Assembly (NCBI GenBank): GCA_017443985.1
Contig: JAFSXR010000012.1
Span: 1 to 61,244, forward strand
DNA length: 61,244 nt
Reading direction: 5' to 3'
Origin: Synergistaceae bacterium
GTDB lineage: Bacteria > Synergistota > Synergistia > Synergistales > Aminobacteriaceae
This document shows, one piece after another, positions 25,606 through 36,557 of this stretch (within the stretch, counting starts at the first letter, position 1; each line of letters opens with the position of its first letter). Below the pieces are notes generated by a model. That model was given only the letters and a program-made list of their open reading frames with translations. It was not told the origin of the DNA and searched no databases. Position numbers and translations under genes: made by a program.

Positions 25606-28413
25606 TTGAACGAAAAAATTTCAATTAAGGGTGCACGCGAACATAATCTAAAAAATGTCAGCGTTGATATTCCGCGTGGAAAATTAATCGTCGTAACAGG
25701 GCCGTCAGGGTCGGGGAAATCTTCGCTTGCTTTCGATACTCTTTACGCAGAAGGCCAGCGGCGTTACGTTGAAAGTCTCTCGGCTTATGCGCGTCAGTTC
25801 TTAGGCGTTCAAAAAAAACCTGACGTTGATGAAATTTCCGGACTGTCTCCGGCGATTTCGATTGAGCAAAAAGGGACGGGGCATAATCCGCGCTCTACGG
25901 TCGGAACGGTTACAGAAATTTATGATTATTTAAGATTATTGTACGGGCGTATCGGCATTCCTCATTGTCCCAAGTGCGGCAAGCCCGTTCAGCGTCATTC
26001 TATCGATGAAATTTTAGATTATATTCTTGAGCATGAAAAAAATTTGAAGGTCGAAATTTTTTCGCCGCTCGTGAAAAATAAAAAAGGCGAGTTCAAAAAT
26101 TTATTTAACCAGACACGCGAAAAGGGCTACACACGCGCACGGGTTGACGGAAATATTTATTATCTTGAAGAAGAAATTTCTTTAGAGAAAAATAAAAAGC
26201 ACAACATAGAAATTTTAGTCGACCGTCTGAAAATTTCGCCTGATAAGCGCAGCCGCCTAGCTGAAAGTATCGAAGCAGCATTAAAACTTTCAAGCGGCTA
26301 TGTCTTAATCAAACCCGAAGGACGCGAAGAATATACGATGACGGAAAATTATTCGTGTCCCGACTGCGAAATAGGCATGCCGGAAATTGAGCCGCGTTTA
26401 TTCTCGTTTAACAATCCTGTGGGCGCGTGTCCTGACTGCGGAGGTTTGGGAAGCCACGAACATTATTCGCGTGAACTCACAATAGACCCTGAACGTTCTG
26501 TACTCGACGGTGCAATTCTTCCATGGAAGACAAAACCTCATACAATTGAAAAATTAAAATTATTTGCGGATAAGCACGGCTGGGATCTAACAAAGCCGTA
26601 TAAAAAATTAAGCAAAGAAGTTCAGGATTTTATCTGGAACGGAAGCGGCGACGAAAAAATACCGATGATTTTTGACGAAAAAGGCGTTGCTCGTCCTTAC
26701 ATGGGACGTTACGAGGGCGTTGTCGGCTGGCTCGAAAATAAATTACAGTGGTTTGCCGACAATGAAAACGTAGCTGAAGAAGTTGCCCAGTACCGCGAGG
26801 AAGATATTTGCAAGACCTGCGGAGGCTTGAGGCTTCGTCAGGAGGCTTTGAACGTCAAGGTTTCGGGCTACGGGATCGGCGAATTAATTTCAATGCCCGT
26901 TGAAAAGCTCGTGAGCGTTGTAAAAAATTTTGATTTAACAAAATCCGAACGCGCAATAATTTCTCAAGTCATCAACGAAATCATAACACGCCTTAAATTT
27001 CTTGTTGATGTCGGCGTGGGCTATCTTTCTTTATTGAGACGGGCTGACACTCTTTCCGGCGGCGAGAGCCAAAGAATTAGACTTGCTACACAAATCGGCT
27101 CGAATTTAAGCGGCGTTCTTTATGTTCTCGACGAGCCTACTATAGGACTTCACTCAAGAGACACAGAAAAATTAATAAAATCCCTGCGATCAATAAAAAA
27201 TCTCGGCAACACCGTTGTAGTTGTCGAACATGACAAAGAAACAATGCAGGCTGCTGACGAATTAATAGAGCTTGGCCCGGAAGCGGGCGAGAAGGGCGGA
27301 GAAATTTTACACTCCGGAAGTTACGAGGAAGTTATAAAAACTGACGGCAAGACCGGAAAATATTTGCGCGGAGAAGCTACTGGAATTGTGAAAAAGTCAG
27401 AACGACGCAAGCCTTCCGGCTGGATTAAAGTCATCGGCGCGGCACATCACAATTTGAAAAATATTGACATAAAAATTCCCGTCGGCGTTTTTACTTGCAT
27501 AAGCGGCGTATCAGGCTCAGGCAAGAGCAGTTTTCTTTATGATGTTTTGTACAAAGGCATGAGACGAATTTTAGACCGCGATTTCCGCGAGCGTCCGGGA
27601 AAATTTGAAAAAATCGAAGGCACAGAACAATTTGACAATATTGTCTTAGTTGACCAAAGCCCGATCGGAAGAACTCCGCGCTCAAACCCTGCGACTTACA
27701 CGGGCGTTTTTTCTTTGATACGGGATTTTTACGCGGCTCTTCCCGAAGCTAAAATCAGGGGCTATTCAGCAGGACGCTTCAGCTTCAACGTTAAGGGGGG
27801 CCGCTGCGAGGCTTGCGGAGGTGCCGGGAGTGTTAAAACTTCAATGTTATTTTTGCCTGATATTTATTCCGACTGCGAGATTTGCAAGGGGACGCGCTAC
27901 AATCATGAAACGCTCGAAGTAAAATTCAAAGATAAAAATATTGCTGACGTTCTTGCCATGACTGTTGACGAAGCGATGGAATTTTTCAGGGATATTCCTA
28001 AAATCGCAAATAAATTAAAAGTTATTCAAGATGCCGGGCTCGGCTATATAAGGCTTGGACAGTCGGCTTTGACTTTATCCGGCGGAGAGGCTCAGCGCGT
28101 GAAACTTGCTAAGGAGCTTTCAAAAAAATTCGGCGGAAGAACTTTATATCTGCTTGACGAACCGACGACTGGATTATTTTATACGGACGTTAAAAAATTG
28201 CTTGAGATTGTTCACAGGATTATAGACGACAATAAAAGCACAGTAGTTTTTATTGAGCATAATCTTGATGTTTTGATGTCGGCTGATTATATCGTTGACT
28301 TAGGGCCTGAAGGCGGCGAGGCCGGAGGAAATTTAATTGCGTCTGGAACTCCCGAAGAAGTCATGAAAAAAAATAAAGGCTACACGGCAAAGTTCTTGAA
28401 AAAAAATTTGTGA
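25606..28413 (+). CDS. uvrA: Excinuclease ABC subunit A
   Basis: A 935-residue damage-recognition ATPase of nucleotide excision repair. Two ABC modules are present: Walker [10 protein letters not shown] with signature [14 protein letters not shown], and [15 protein letters not shown] with [15 protein letters not shown]. The zinc modules show CPKCG, then CPDC/CPDCGG and CEACGG/CEICKG pairs. Length matches the roughly 940-residue family. The start is TTG at 25606 with AGGAG 9 nt upstream. uvrB and uvrC are not in the window. Confidence 0.97.
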   Translation: MNEKISIKGAREHNLKNVSVDIPRGKLIVVTGPSGSGKSSLAFDTLYAEGQRRYVESLSAYARQFLGVQKKPDVDEISGLSPAISIEQKGTGHNPRSTVGTVTEIYDYLRLLYGRIGIPHCPKCGKPVQRHSIDEILDYILEHEKNLKVEIFSPLVKNKKGEFKNLFNQTREKGYTRARVDGNIYYLEEEISLEKNKKHNIEILVDRLKISPDKRSRLAESIEAALKLSSGYVLIKPEGREEYTMTENYSCPDCEIGMPEIEPRLFSFNNPVGACPDCGGLGSHEHYSRELTIDPERSVLDGAILPWKTKPHTIEKLKLFADKHGWDLTKPYKKLSKEVQDFIWNGSGDEKIPMIFDEKGVARPYMGRYEGVVGWLENKLQWFADNENVAEEVAQYREEDICKTCGGLRLRQEALNVKVSGYGIGELISMPVEKLVSVVKNFDLTKSERAIISQVINEIITRLKFLVDVGVGYLSLLRRADTLSGGESQRIRLATQIGSNLSGVLYVLDEPTIGLHSRDTEKLIKSLRSIKNLGNTVVVVEHDKETMQAADELIELGPEAGEKGGEILHSGSYEEVIKTDGKTGKYLRGEATGIVKKSERRKPSGWIKVIGAAHHNLKNIDIKIPVGVFTCISGVSGSGKSSFLYDVLYKGMRRILDRDFRERPGKFEKIEGTEQFDNIVLVDQSPIGRTPRSNPATYTGVFSLIRDFYAALPEAKIRGYSAGRFSFNVKGGRCEACGGAGSVKTSMLFLPDIYSDCEICKGTRYNHETLEVKFKDKNIADVLAMTVDEAMEFFRDIPKIANKLKVIQDAGLGYIRLGQSALTLSGGEAQRVKLAKELSKKFGGRTLYLLDEPTTGLFYTDVKKLLEIVHRIIDDNKSTVVFIEHNLDVLMSADYIVDLGPEGGEAGGNLIASGTPEEVMKKNKGYTAKFLKKNL

Positions 28414-28473
28414 TTCTAATTTTTTAATCAGCTCTGTAAAATTTTGCGAGGACAAAAAATTTTTGAGGTTTTT

Positions 28474-28541
28474 GTAGTAGTAAATGTAGTGGTAAAAATT
28501 TCTCTTTCATAAAATTTTATAATCTTGGGTAAAAATATTTT
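28474..28541 (+). promoter_or_regulatory. Direct-repeat operator and -10 box upstream of sugar kinase
   Basis: 28474-28494 reads GTAGTAGTAAAT followed by GTAGTGGTA. About 42 nt downstream AAAAATATTTTAGCAC (-10 candidate TATTTT at 28536-28541) aligns with the boxes in the other two copies. A closer TATAAT at 28518 is an alternative start signal. Confidence 0.55.
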
Positions 28542-28645
28542 AGCACAAAATTTTTTCCGGCTGGAGCAATATAACGAAAATGCTCTATAATTAAAAACAC
28601 TTCACGAAAACTTTAATTAATTGATGAAAGGAAGATCAATCACAT

Positions 28646-29743
28646 ATGCAGTTGAACTTGAAAGAAAAAAAAGATTGCAGATTTGACGCGGTAAGTCTTG
28701 GAGAAGTTATGCTCAGGCTCGATCCTGGCGAGGGCAGAATTAGAACGGCGCGTTCGTTCAGAGCGTGGGAAGGCGGCGGAGAATATAACGTCATTCGCGG
28801 ACTTCATAAATGCTTCGGCATGGACACGGCTGTTATTACGGCGTTCGCAGACAACGAAGTCGGAAAGCTCATGAAAGATTTTATCGAGCAGGGCGGAGTC
28901 AACACGAGCTTAATTTACTGGAAAAAGACTGACGGAATCGGCCGCATCTGCCGCAACGGAATTAACTTCACTGAGCGCGGCTTCGGCATCAGAGGTGCGG
29001 TCGGCTGCTCCGACAGAGCTAACACTGCAATTTCACAGGCAACCCCCGAAGATTTTAACTTTGAATATATTTTCGGCGAGCTTGGAGTGCGCTGGCTTCA
29101 CACGGGCGGAATTTACGCGGCACTCTCCGAACAGGCCTGCAAGACGGTAATCGAGGCCTGCAAAGTTGCGAAGAAGTACGGGACTTTGATTTCATACGAC
29201 TTGAATTATCGTCCTTCAATGTGGAGCGCGATCGGCGGTCAGGCAAAGGCTCAGGAAGTCAACAAGGAAGTTGCGAAATACGTTGACGTTATGATCGGCA
29301 ACGAGGAAGATTTTACGGCGTGCTTGGGCTTCCAGATTGAGGGCAACGATGAGAATTTGAAGGAATTAAATCTTGACGGCTACAAAAAAATGATCGGCGA
29401 GGCCGCGAAAGCATATCCAAACTTCAAAGCAGTAGCTACAACTTTACGCACTGTCAGGACTGCAACAGTCAACGACTGGAAAGCAATTTGCTGGGCTGAC
29501 GGCGAGATTTACATGTCAAAGGCTTACGACAAACTCGAAATCATGGACAGGGTAGGCGGCGGAGATTCTTTTGCTTCAGGACTTGTCTACGGCTTAATGA
29601 CGACGGGCGACCCTGAAAAGGCCGTGAATTACGGTGCGGCTCACGGAGCTTTAGCTATGACAACGCCGGGCGACACTTCAATGGCAAGCGTCAAAGAAGT
29701 TGAAGCTATCATGGGCGGAGCCGGCGCAAGAGTTAAAAGATAG
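28646..29743 (+). CDS. PfkB-family sugar kinase
   Basis: A 365-residue ribokinase/PfkB-fold kinase. The N-terminal region SLGEVMLRLDPG and GGGEYNVIRGLHKCFG resembles 2-keto-3-deoxygluconate kinases. The C-terminal signature DRVGGGDSFASGLVYGL contains the anion-hole glycines and catalytic Asp. It would phosphorylate a sugar or sugar acid with ATP. KDG is a guess from similarity; no aldolase or dehydratase lies nearby to confirm it. It is followed after 58 bp by an AGCS symporter and may share its message. The promoter region carries the shared direct-repeat motif. Confidence 0.82.
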   Translation: MQLNLKEKKDCRFDAVSLGEVMLRLDPGEGRIRTARSFRAWEGGGEYNVIRGLHKCFGMDTAVITAFADNEVGKLMKDFIEQGGVNTSLIYWKKTDGIGRICRNGINFTERGFGIRGAVGCSDRANTAISQATPEDFNFEYIFGELGVRWLHTGGIYAALSEQACKTVIEACKVAKKYGTLISYDLNYRPSMWSAIGGQAKAQEVNKEVAKYVDVMIGNEEDFTACLGFQIEGNDENLKELNLDGYKKMIGEAAKAYPNFKAVATTLRTVRTATVNDWKAICWADGEIYMSKAYDKLEIMDRVGGGDSFASGLVYGLMTTGDPEKAVNYGAAHGALAMTTPGDTSMASVKEVEAIMGGAGARVKR

Positions 29744-29760
29744 TTAGAAGCTAAAATTTT

Positions 29761-29790
29761 TTCCTAACTCCTCATTTTTTCTTCAGGAGG
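29761..29790 (-). repeat. Antisense heptamers before AGCS start
   Basis: TCCTAACTCCTC (29762-29773) on the plus strand precedes the SD AGGAGG (29785-29790). CTCCT can pair with AGGAG, as at 16411-16433. Confidence 0.4.
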
Positions 29791-29801
29791 TTATTTTTAT
29801 T

Positions 29802-31211
29802 TTGAGCGAAATAATTAACAGCTTTAGTTCAGTTATAAATACTCTTAACGGCGTTATGTACGAGCCTTACGTACTGCCACTCATTTTGATTTGCGCAGGA
29901 ATTTATTTCACATTCAGGACAAATTTTTTACAGCTAAGACTCTTCAAAGAATCAATTAAAGTTGTAACAGAAAAGCCCGTCAATCTCGGTGCTACTTCAT
30001 CATTCGGAGCGTTAATGGTCTCGACGGCCTCGCGTGTCGGAACGGGAAATATTATGGGAGTTTCTACGGCTTTGTGTCTCGGCGGAGCGGGCGCAATATT
30101 CTGGATGTGGGTAACGGCAATCGTCGGAGGCGCAAGCGCATTCATCGAGTCAACCCTTGCACAGATCTATAAGAAGCGGGATAAGGACGGGAGCAGTTAC
30201 GGGGGTCCTTCGTATTATATGCAGGACGCACTCGGACAGCGTTGGCTCGGCGTTATTTTTTCAATCGTCTTGATTTTAACTTACGCCGTCGGTTACAACA
30301 TGCTCGCGTCATATAACACTCAGGATACTTTCTCAACGTTTTCATTTTATAACTCTTCAACGCCTTACATGATCGGAGCTGTTTTAGCAGTTTTATTCGG
30401 CGCGAGCGTACTTGGCGGGGCAAGACGCTTAACAAAAGTTACTGAAGTCCTAGTGCCTTTGATGGGCGTTATATACGTAATAGTTTCTCTGGCAGTAGTT
30501 ATTATGAATATAAATCTTCTGCCGGACGTGTTCGCAAAAATTTTCAAGTCTGCTTTCGACTTCAAAGCGATTTTCGGAGGCTTCACAGGGTCATGCTTAA
30601 TGTACGGAATTAAACGCGGCCTCTATTCCAACGAGGCAGGCATGGGATCAGCACCTAACGCAGCGGCGGCGGCGGACGTGTCGCACCCTGTCAAGCAGGG
30701 ACTTGTTCAAATGCTTTCAGTTTTCATTGATACGCTGTTAATATGTTCAGCAACGGCTTTCATGTGCCTGTTTTCAGGCGTTGAACCTTCAGCAAGCGCG
30801 GCAGGCGCGGCCTATGTTCAATCTGCAACTCAAACGGCACTCGGAGAATTTGGCCCGGTATTCGTAACAGTTGCGGTCTGCTTATTCGCGTTCACAACTT
30901 TAATCGGAAATTATTATTACACTGAAGGCTGTCTGCGCTTCATAATGAAGAGAGAGCCCGGAAAAACTTTTATGATGTGCTACAGACTTTGCGCAACATT
31001 CTTAGTTTTTCTCGGAGCGGTGCTTTCAGCCGGACTTGCTTGGGACACAGCGGACTTTCTTCAGGCTTTAATGGTCGTGATTAATATTCCCGTCATAATT
31101 ATCTTAACGAAGCCGGCTCTCGAAGCATTGAAAGATTACGAGGAGCAAAGAAAAACGAAAGACAATCCCCTGTATCATTCAACAGGCAACACAGATTTTT
31201 GGAAAGAATAA
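29802..31211 (+). CDS. Sodium:alanine/glycine symporter (AGCS family)
   Basis: A 469-residue, roughly 11-helix carrier. ATSSFGALMVSTASRVGTGNI matches the AGCS signature region (written here up to 20 residues from A to N plus I), and GGPSYYMQDALGQRW and YSNEAGMGSAPNAAAAADV are typical conserved loops. It would import alanine or glycine with Na+. The start is TTG with AGGAGG 11 nt upstream. It runs with the sugar kinase and faces dnaE convergently; no clear terminator hairpin lies between them, only a heptamer array. Confidence 0.9.
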   Translation: MSEIINSFSSVINTLNGVMYEPYVLPLILICAGIYFTFRTNFLQLRLFKESIKVVTEKPVNLGATSSFGALMVSTASRVGTGNIMGVSTALCLGGAGAIFWMWVTAIVGGASAFIESTLAQIYKKRDKDGSSYGGPSYYMQDALGQRWLGVIFSIVLILTYAVGYNMLASYNTQDTFSTFSFYNSSTPYMIGAVLAVLFGASVLGGARRLTKVTEVLVPLMGVIYVIVSLAVVIMNINLLPDVFAKIFKSAFDFKAIFGGFTGSCLMYGIKRGLYSNEAGMGSAPNAAAAADVSHPVKQGLVQMLSVFIDTLLICSATAFMCLFSGVEPSASAAGAAYVQSATQTALGEFGPVFVTVAVCLFAFTTLIGNYYYTEGCLRFIMKREPGKTFMMCYRLCATFLVFLGAVLSAGLAWDTADFLQALMVVINIPVIIILTKPALEALKDYEEQRKTKDNPLYHSTGNTDFWKE

Positions 31212-31220
31212 AATAAAAAA

Positions 31221-31257
31221 CTCTAACCCCTCACTCCTAACTCCTCATTCCTAACTA
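31221..31257 (-). repeat. Heptamer array at dnaE 3' end
   Basis: Minus-strand TTAGGAATGAGGAGTTAGG-type units. They encode the last DnaE residues (NEELGVRG) and the TAG stop. Confidence 0.7.
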
Positions 31258-34200
31258 ATTCCGGGTTCACGCTCACGCCGTTCAAACATATGCGGCAGAT
31301 CTCGTCCTCGTCCTTGAGTTCTAAAATTACTTTCGCGTTTCCCTTGTGGCTTTTCAATTTCTCAATAAATTCTTTCATGTCTATTTTTTCTTTATTTACA
31401 TCAACGGCAATGTTCACATAACGCTGAGACTTTTCAAGCTCATCAACTTTCACGAGCCTGTCTAAAATCATCTGCCCCCTGTCATCCATTTTTCCTTCAG
31501 CTACGCACGCCGAGCCTTTATCGAGATAGCCCTTTAATTCCTGCCACAACTTTGGAAAAACTACAAGCCCGATGCTGTTCTCATCGTCCTCAAAATTTAT
31601 GACGCACATCGCGTCGCCCTTCTTTGTAGTCTTTTCAGTGAGCGAAGTAATAATGCCTCCGACACATGGCTTTATATTCTCACTGCGCCACTGTGAAAGC
31701 TCGCCGATCGTGCAGTTCGTACACTGCCGGATTTTTTCAAAATAAGTTTCGTAAGGGTGCCCGGAAATATACAAGCCCGTAACTTCTTTCTCGTAATTTA
31801 ATTTTTCATGCTCATCATATTCTTTTACGTCCGGCATCTCCGGCTCTGCTGAGGCTTCATCTTCTGCGTTGAACATGTCGAACATTGTAAACTGATCCGT
31901 TTTTTTCAAGCTCTGCGCACCATCAAGATATAACGGCAGTGAAGCGATAAGCTGCGCCCGGTTTTTATGAAGCTCATCAAACGCTCCGGCCTTGATTAAA
32001 TTTTCAAAGACACTTTTATTAATCATGCTCATATCCACGCGCTGAATAAAATCCCACAAAGATTTGAAGCGTCCGTTTTGTCTGCGCTCGTTCACTATCA
32101 TTTCGATTGTATTATGTCCGACACGTGAGACCGCGCCGAGCCCGAAGCGTATGACTTCTCCGACAGCCGTAAAACTTTCCATTGAAGTGTTAATATCCGG
32201 CGGAAGGACTTTAATTCCGCTGCGCCTGACCTCTAGAACATAACGCCCTAAAATTTCTTTCTTGGCCTTCATCTGGCTTGATAGGTACGACGCTAAAAAT
32301 TCAGCCTTGTAATTTGCTTTGAGCCACGCCGTGTCATAAGAGATTAAAGCGTAAGCCGCACTGTGTGATTTATTGAAGCCGTAGCCGGCAAATTTTTCGA
32401 TGTTATCAAAAATATCTGCGGCAGTTTTCGAGTCTATTTTATTTTCTGCCGCGCCTGCAAGAAATTTTGCTTTCTGTTCCTGCATTACATCGACTTTCTT
32501 TTTTCCCATAGCCTTACGCAGCATATCAGCCTCGCCCAGCGTATATCCGGCCAAGACCGAAGCGCACTGCATGACTTGCTCCTGATATAAAATAACACCG
32601 TAAGTTTCTTTCAAGACTTTTTCAAGCAATGGGTGCGGATATGTTACTTTTTTGCGTCCGTGCTTGCACTCGATATATGTATCGACCATTCCGCTGTCAA
32701 GAGGGCCGGGACGGTACATAGCCAAAGCCGCGACTAAATCTTCAAAGCGGTCGATTTTTAATTTTCTAAGCATTGCGCGTATGCCGTCAGATTCAAGCTG
32801 AAACACTCCCATTGTGTCGGCCTCCTGCAAAATTTTGAAAGTCGCAGGGTCGTTCATGTCTTCATTAACTTTATTGAGGTCGGGAACTTCTTTGCCGTTG
32901 TTCTTGATATTTTCGAGAGCCTCTTGAATTATTGAGAGCGTGCTCAGGCCAAGAAAATCCATTTTCACAAGCCCTAATTTTTCTACGGGCTCCATTGTAA
33001 ATTGCGTAACTATTTGGCTGACTCCCTCAACGTTTTGATCTGTGCTGATGCGCTTGACCGGTACAACGTTAGTAATCGGGACGGGAGTAATTACAACTCC
33101 GGCGGCGTGCTGTGAAGTATGCCGTGCAAGTCCCTCAATGTTCATAGCCGTGTCAACAATTCCGTGAACGCTTAAATCATTGTCATATTGAGCCTTAAAA
33201 TCCGGCGTTGTATCGAGAGCTTCTTTGAGGCTTTTTGCCATTGCGGGAATTAATTTCGCCGTCTTGTCCATGACGGAATAATTAACGCCCAGCGCCCTGC
33301 CTACGTCTTTGACGGATTGACGGCCCTTCATTCGTCCGAACGTGATAATCTGCGCTACGTGGTCGCTTCCGTATTTTTGAGAGATGTAACGCAAAAGTTC
33401 ATCGCGCCCCTTGTCCGAAACGTCCGTATCAATATCGGGCATTGAAATTCTTTCGGGGTTCAAAAATCTTTCAAAGAGCAAATTATATTTCAAAGGGTCA
33501 AGCTCGGTAATTTTTAAGCTCCACGCAACGACAGAGCCTGCTGCCGAGCCTCGTCCGGGCCCTATAGGAATATTTTTGCTCTTGGCCGCCTGAATAATTC
33601 CAGAGACGATTAAAAAATACGCGGAGAATCCCATTTGAGTTATAACACCTAACTCGTATTCGAGACGCTCTAAATATTTTTGAGGCACTTCACCCTTACC
33701 GGCCTGCAGAAATCTATTTTTAAGTCCCTCCCGGGCCTTCTCTCTTAAATCATCTTCGGCGGTCTGTCCTTCTTTCAAGTCCAAATCCGGCAAGATATAA
33801 TGCCCGGTTTTTAACGGCAGTTCAACATTACAGCGTTCAGCAATTTCCAGCGTGTTCGTGAGAGCTTCGGGGATTTCGTTTTCAAATACTGAATACATTT
33901 CTTCAGGAGACATTAAATAAAATTCATTCTTTGAAAATCCGAAAGCGTCATCGTTAGGATCCGCGTGCGTGTTGATTTTTAATAAGGTCTTGTGCCAATC
34001 GTAGTCGCTCTTCTCTAAATAATGAGCGTCGCCCGTCGCGATTATAGGGATACCGGTTTTCTTTGAGATTTCTAAAATTGCCGTATTAACTTTTTTTTGT
34101 TCTGGCAAAGAATTTGGCATTACTTCAAGAAAAAAATTTCTTTCACCCATTATTGCCTGATAATTTACCGCGAGGCGTTCGGCTTCTTCGACATTGCCCG

Positions 34201-34639
34201 ATAAAATTAACTGGGGAATTTCTCCGGCCAAGCACGCTGACGACGCTATGATGCCTTCGTGATATTGTGTTAGAAGCTCATGATCTATTCGAGGCTTGTA
34301 ATAAAATCCTTCAGTGTTCGCAATCGAAATTAATTTTATTAAATTGTGCCAGCCTTCTGAATTTTCAGCGAGCAATATTAAATGATTGTTGCGTTTATTT
34401 TCACGCGATGAAATTCCTTGCGGCGACACGTAAGTTTCACAGCCAAGTATAGGCTTTACGCCGTTGGCCTTGCAATTTTCGTAAAACTCTACAGCTCCGT
34501 ACATAACGCCGTGATCCGTCATAGCTACGGCTTTATTCTCCCAGCCTGCAACTTTTTGCGCGAGCTTCTTTGTCCTTATTGCCCCGTCAAGCAAACTATA
34601 TTCCGTGTGGACGTGCAGATGCACAAATTCTTTTGACAT
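31223..34639 (-). CDS. dnaE: DNA polymerase III alpha subunit DnaE
   Basis: 1138 residues: the replicative polymerase. The PHP domain starts the protein (HVHTEYSLLDGAIR). The polymerase catalytic motif reads PDIDTDVSDKGRDE; both Asp are kept but the usual Phe after the second Asp is Val. MDFLGLSTLSII, helix-hairpin-helix and C-terminal OB regions follow. No DnaQ-type exonuclease is fused. The last residues RNEELGVRG come from a heptamer array. SD GGAGG lies upstream of ATG. dnaX is upstream on the same strand, and together they may form a replication operon. Confidence 0.97.
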   Translation of the reverse strand: MSKEFVHLHVHTEYSLLDGAIRTKKLAQKVAGWENKAVAMTDHGVMYGAVEFYENCKANGVKPILGCETYVSPQGISSRENKRNNHLILLAENSEGWHNLIKLISIANTEGFYYKPRIDHELLTQYHEGIIASSACLAGEIPQLILSGNVEEAERLAVNYQAIMGERNFFLEVMPNSLPEQKKVNTAILEISKKTGIPIIATGDAHYLEKSDYDWHKTLLKINTHADPNDDAFGFSKNEFYLMSPEEMYSVFENEIPEALTNTLEIAERCNVELPLKTGHYILPDLDLKEGQTAEDDLREKAREGLKNRFLQAGKGEVPQKYLERLEYELGVITQMGFSAYFLIVSGIIQAAKSKNIPIGPGRGSAAGSVVAWSLKITELDPLKYNLLFERFLNPERISMPDIDTDVSDKGRDELLRYISQKYGSDHVAQIITFGRMKGRQSVKDVGRALGVNYSVMDKTAKLIPAMAKSLKEALDTTPDFKAQYDNDLSVHGIVDTAMNIEGLARHTSQHAAGVVITPVPITNVVPVKRISTDQNVEGVSQIVTQFTMEPVEKLGLVKMDFLGLSTLSIIQEALENIKNNGKEVPDLNKVNEDMNDPATFKILQEADTMGVFQLESDGIRAMLRKLKIDRFEDLVAALAMYRPGPLDSGMVDTYIECKHGRKKVTYPHPLLEKVLKETYGVILYQEQVMQCASVLAGYTLGEADMLRKAMGKKKVDVMQEQKAKFLAGAAENKIDSKTAADIFDNIEKFAGYGFNKSHSAAYALISYDTAWLKANYKAEFLASYLSSQMKAKKEILGRYVLEVRRSGIKVLPPDINTSMESFTAVGEVIRFGLGAVSRVGHNTIEMIVNERRQNGRFKSLWDFIQRVDMSMINKSVFENLIKAGAFDELHKNRAQLIASLPLYLDGAQSLKKTDQFTMFDMFNAEDEASAEPEMPDVKEYDEHEKLNYEKEVTGLYISGHPYETYFEKIRQCTNCTIGELSQWRSENIKPCVGGIITSLTEKTTKKGDAMCVINFEDDENSIGLVVFPKLWQELKGYLDKGSACVAEGKMDDRGQMILDRLVKVDELEKSQRYVNIAVDVNKEKIDMKEFIEKLKSHKGNAKVILELKDEDEICRICLNGVSVNPELVRNEELGVRG

Positions 34640-34693
34640 TGTAAATTTATTTTCCTCCGTTGTTGTTAATTTAGAAAGTAATGAGCTTTTTTT

Positions 34694-34732
34694 ACTTCCT
34701 AACTCCTAATTCCTAATTCCTAACTCCTACCT
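34694..34732 (-). repeat. Heptamer array between dnaX and dnaE
   Basis: Five tandem units on the minus strand (TAGGAGT, TAGGAAT, TAGGAAT, TAGGAGT, TAGGAAG types), directly after the dnaX stop. Confidence 0.75.
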
Positions 34733-34735
34733 GTA

Positions 34736-36427
34736 TTACTCCTCTTCTTTTTCTTCTTCCTTGTCGAGTTCCGCTGCTGCTTCGCTTTCCGCTGTATTTT
34801 CTTCCTGTTCGCTGTGCTTAATCAAAATTACTTCCGGTCTTGTGTGAAGTCTTATTAATTCCTTCCTGAATTTTTCAAACGCTGGAATTTCAGAGCGCGG
34901 AATTTCTCCCGGTGTTTCTGAATTTTCCGGGACTTCCGCTTTGACTGTCTCATCAGCAGATAATTCTGAGGTTTGTTTTTTCTCTGTGCTCTCAAATTTT
35001 GCGCAGACGTATTCAGCCGCTCCGAACTTCACCGCCACGCTCGAATAACTATCAAAAATTTTCGACACGGCCGCAGAATTTCTGTCCTGCCTCAAAACTT
35101 CGTAATTATATATATGCTCCATGTCGAGAATTAATTTTCCGTCCTGTTCATACGGCCTAGCGTCAAAAAGCGCGCAGTAAATCAAAAAATTTTTTTCATG
35201 AGCTTTATTAAGCAAATTTTCTTTCAAATTTTCGTCAGCTTCAATTACGTTTGCTTTATTTGCTTTAATTTTTTCGGGCACTCGGACGGGCTGCGGCGTT
35301 GACGGCTGAGGCGGAGCACTGCGCACGGGGATTGAAATTTCTTCGGGAATTTGCGCAGGAGCCTCAAGCATCATAAAGAACATTCCCAAAAGAATATCGT
35401 TTTTAATTCCCTGCCTCGATTGCGTGAGAATTTTATTTATGACGTTCAGAAGATAATGCAATTTTTCGGGCTTCCAGTTTTTTGCCTCGTCCTTTAGAAA
35501 ATTTTTTTCTTGCGCGGAATTTCCCAGAGTGTCCGCAATTTTCTGCCACTTCGACGCAAGCCACAAGTCCTTCACGATTGCGAACATCTCCTCAAAAACT
35601 CTCGCGCCCGACGCGCCGCCGTCAAACATTGCTTTAAGATTTATATAAGCCTCGTCCGGGCTGGCCCTGAAAGTTTTTATCCAGCGTTCAAAAAATGGCC
35701 GGCTCCCTGTTCCAAAAGCGGCCTCAACGTTTTCGAGAGTTATATCTCCGGCGGCTGTAACCTGCTCAAGCAAAGACAAAGCGTCCCTCAAAGCACCGTC
35801 AGCCTGCCGCGCAATTTCCCACAACGCTTCCGGCTCGGCCTTAATATTTTCAAAATTGCAGACCTGTTCAAGCCGTTTATAAATATCTTCGGGGCTTATG
35901 ACGTGAAAGGGAATATGCTGACAGCGCGAGCGAATTGTAACGGGGACCTTGTGCGGCTCCGTCGTCGCTAAAATAAAAATTACATGCTCCGGCGGTTCTT
36001 CGAGAGTTTTCAATAAGGCGTTGAAAGCTCCCTGCGATAACATGTGAACTTCATCAATGATATAAATTTTATATTTAGACGTGAACGGCGCGAGTGCTAC
36101 GTTCTCTTTTAATTCTCTTATGCTGTCTACACCGTTGTTAGAAGCTCCGTCAATTTCTATCACGTCGAGGCTTTCCCCTGCGGTTATGGCCGTGCAGTTT
36201 GAACATTTTCCGCAAGGCTCAAAATCTTGACGGTCCAGACAATTCAAAGACTTCGCAAAAATTCTAGCGACCGAAGTTTTTCCGCAGCCCCTCGATCCTG
36301 AAAATAAATAAGCATGGCCCACTCTGTCTTTTGCAATGGAGTTAGTTATAATTTCTAATGCGGTTTTCTGACCGGCTACTCCTGCGAAGTTTTGTGGCCG
36401 ATACTTTCGGTATAGTGATATACTCAT
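34736..36427 (-). CDS. dnaX: DNA polymerase III gamma/tau subunit DnaX
   Basis: A 563-residue clamp-loader ATPase. Walker A GSRGCGKTS, a zinc finger with CLDRQDFEPCGKCSNC, Walker B IIDEVHML and sensor ATTEPHKVP are visible. A Pro-rich linker begins near residue 370 and an acidic tail ends the protein (EEEKEEE). At codons 411-413 (35197-35189) the slippery A7T6 run A-AAA-AAT occurs. A -1 shift there adds FFDLLRAF and reaches TGA at 35165-35163, giving a 421-residue gamma-like form. SD AGGAG precedes ATG. Confidence 0.96.
   Translation of the reverse strand: MSISLYRKYRPQNFAGVAGQKTALEIITNSIAKDRVGHAYLFSGSRGCGKTSVARIFAKSLNCLDRQDFEPCGKCSNCTAITAGESLDVIEIDGASNNGVDSIRELKENVALAPFTSKYKIYIIDEVHMLSQGAFNALLKTLEEPPEHVIFILATTEPHKVPVTIRSRCQHIPFHVISPEDIYKRLEQVCNFENIKAEPEALWEIARQADGALRDALSLLEQVTAAGDITLENVEAAFGTGSRPFFERWIKTFRASPDEAYINLKAMFDGGASGARVFEEMFAIVKDLWLASKWQKIADTLGNSAQEKNFLKDEAKNWKPEKLHYLLNVINKILTQSRQGIKNDILLGMFFMMLEAPAQIPEEISIPVRSAPPQPSTPQPVRVPEKIKANKANVIEADENLKENLLNKAHEKNFLIYCALFDARPYEQDGKLILDMEHIYNYEVLRQDRNSAAVSKIFDSYSSVAVKFGAAEYVCAKFESTEKKQTSELSADETVKAEVPENSETPGEIPRSEIPAFEKFRKELIRLHTRPEVILIKHSEQEENTAESEAAAELDKEEEKEEE
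35163..35197 (-). other. Candidate -1 frameshift site in dnaX
   Basis: GAA-AAA-AAT-TTT-TTG in frame 0 contains the canonical heptamer A-AAA-AAT. The -1 frame ends eight codons later at TGA (35165-35163). Confidence 0.45.
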
Positions 36428-36557
36428 AAGAAAATTCTCCTGTTAAATTTTTTACTTTAATTTTACAGCTTGCACACGAAAAAATTAAAACGTATGGTAG
36501 AATTACGTAGAGTGTATATAATTTTATTTTAATTTCAAAAGGAGTTTACGAACAAAT

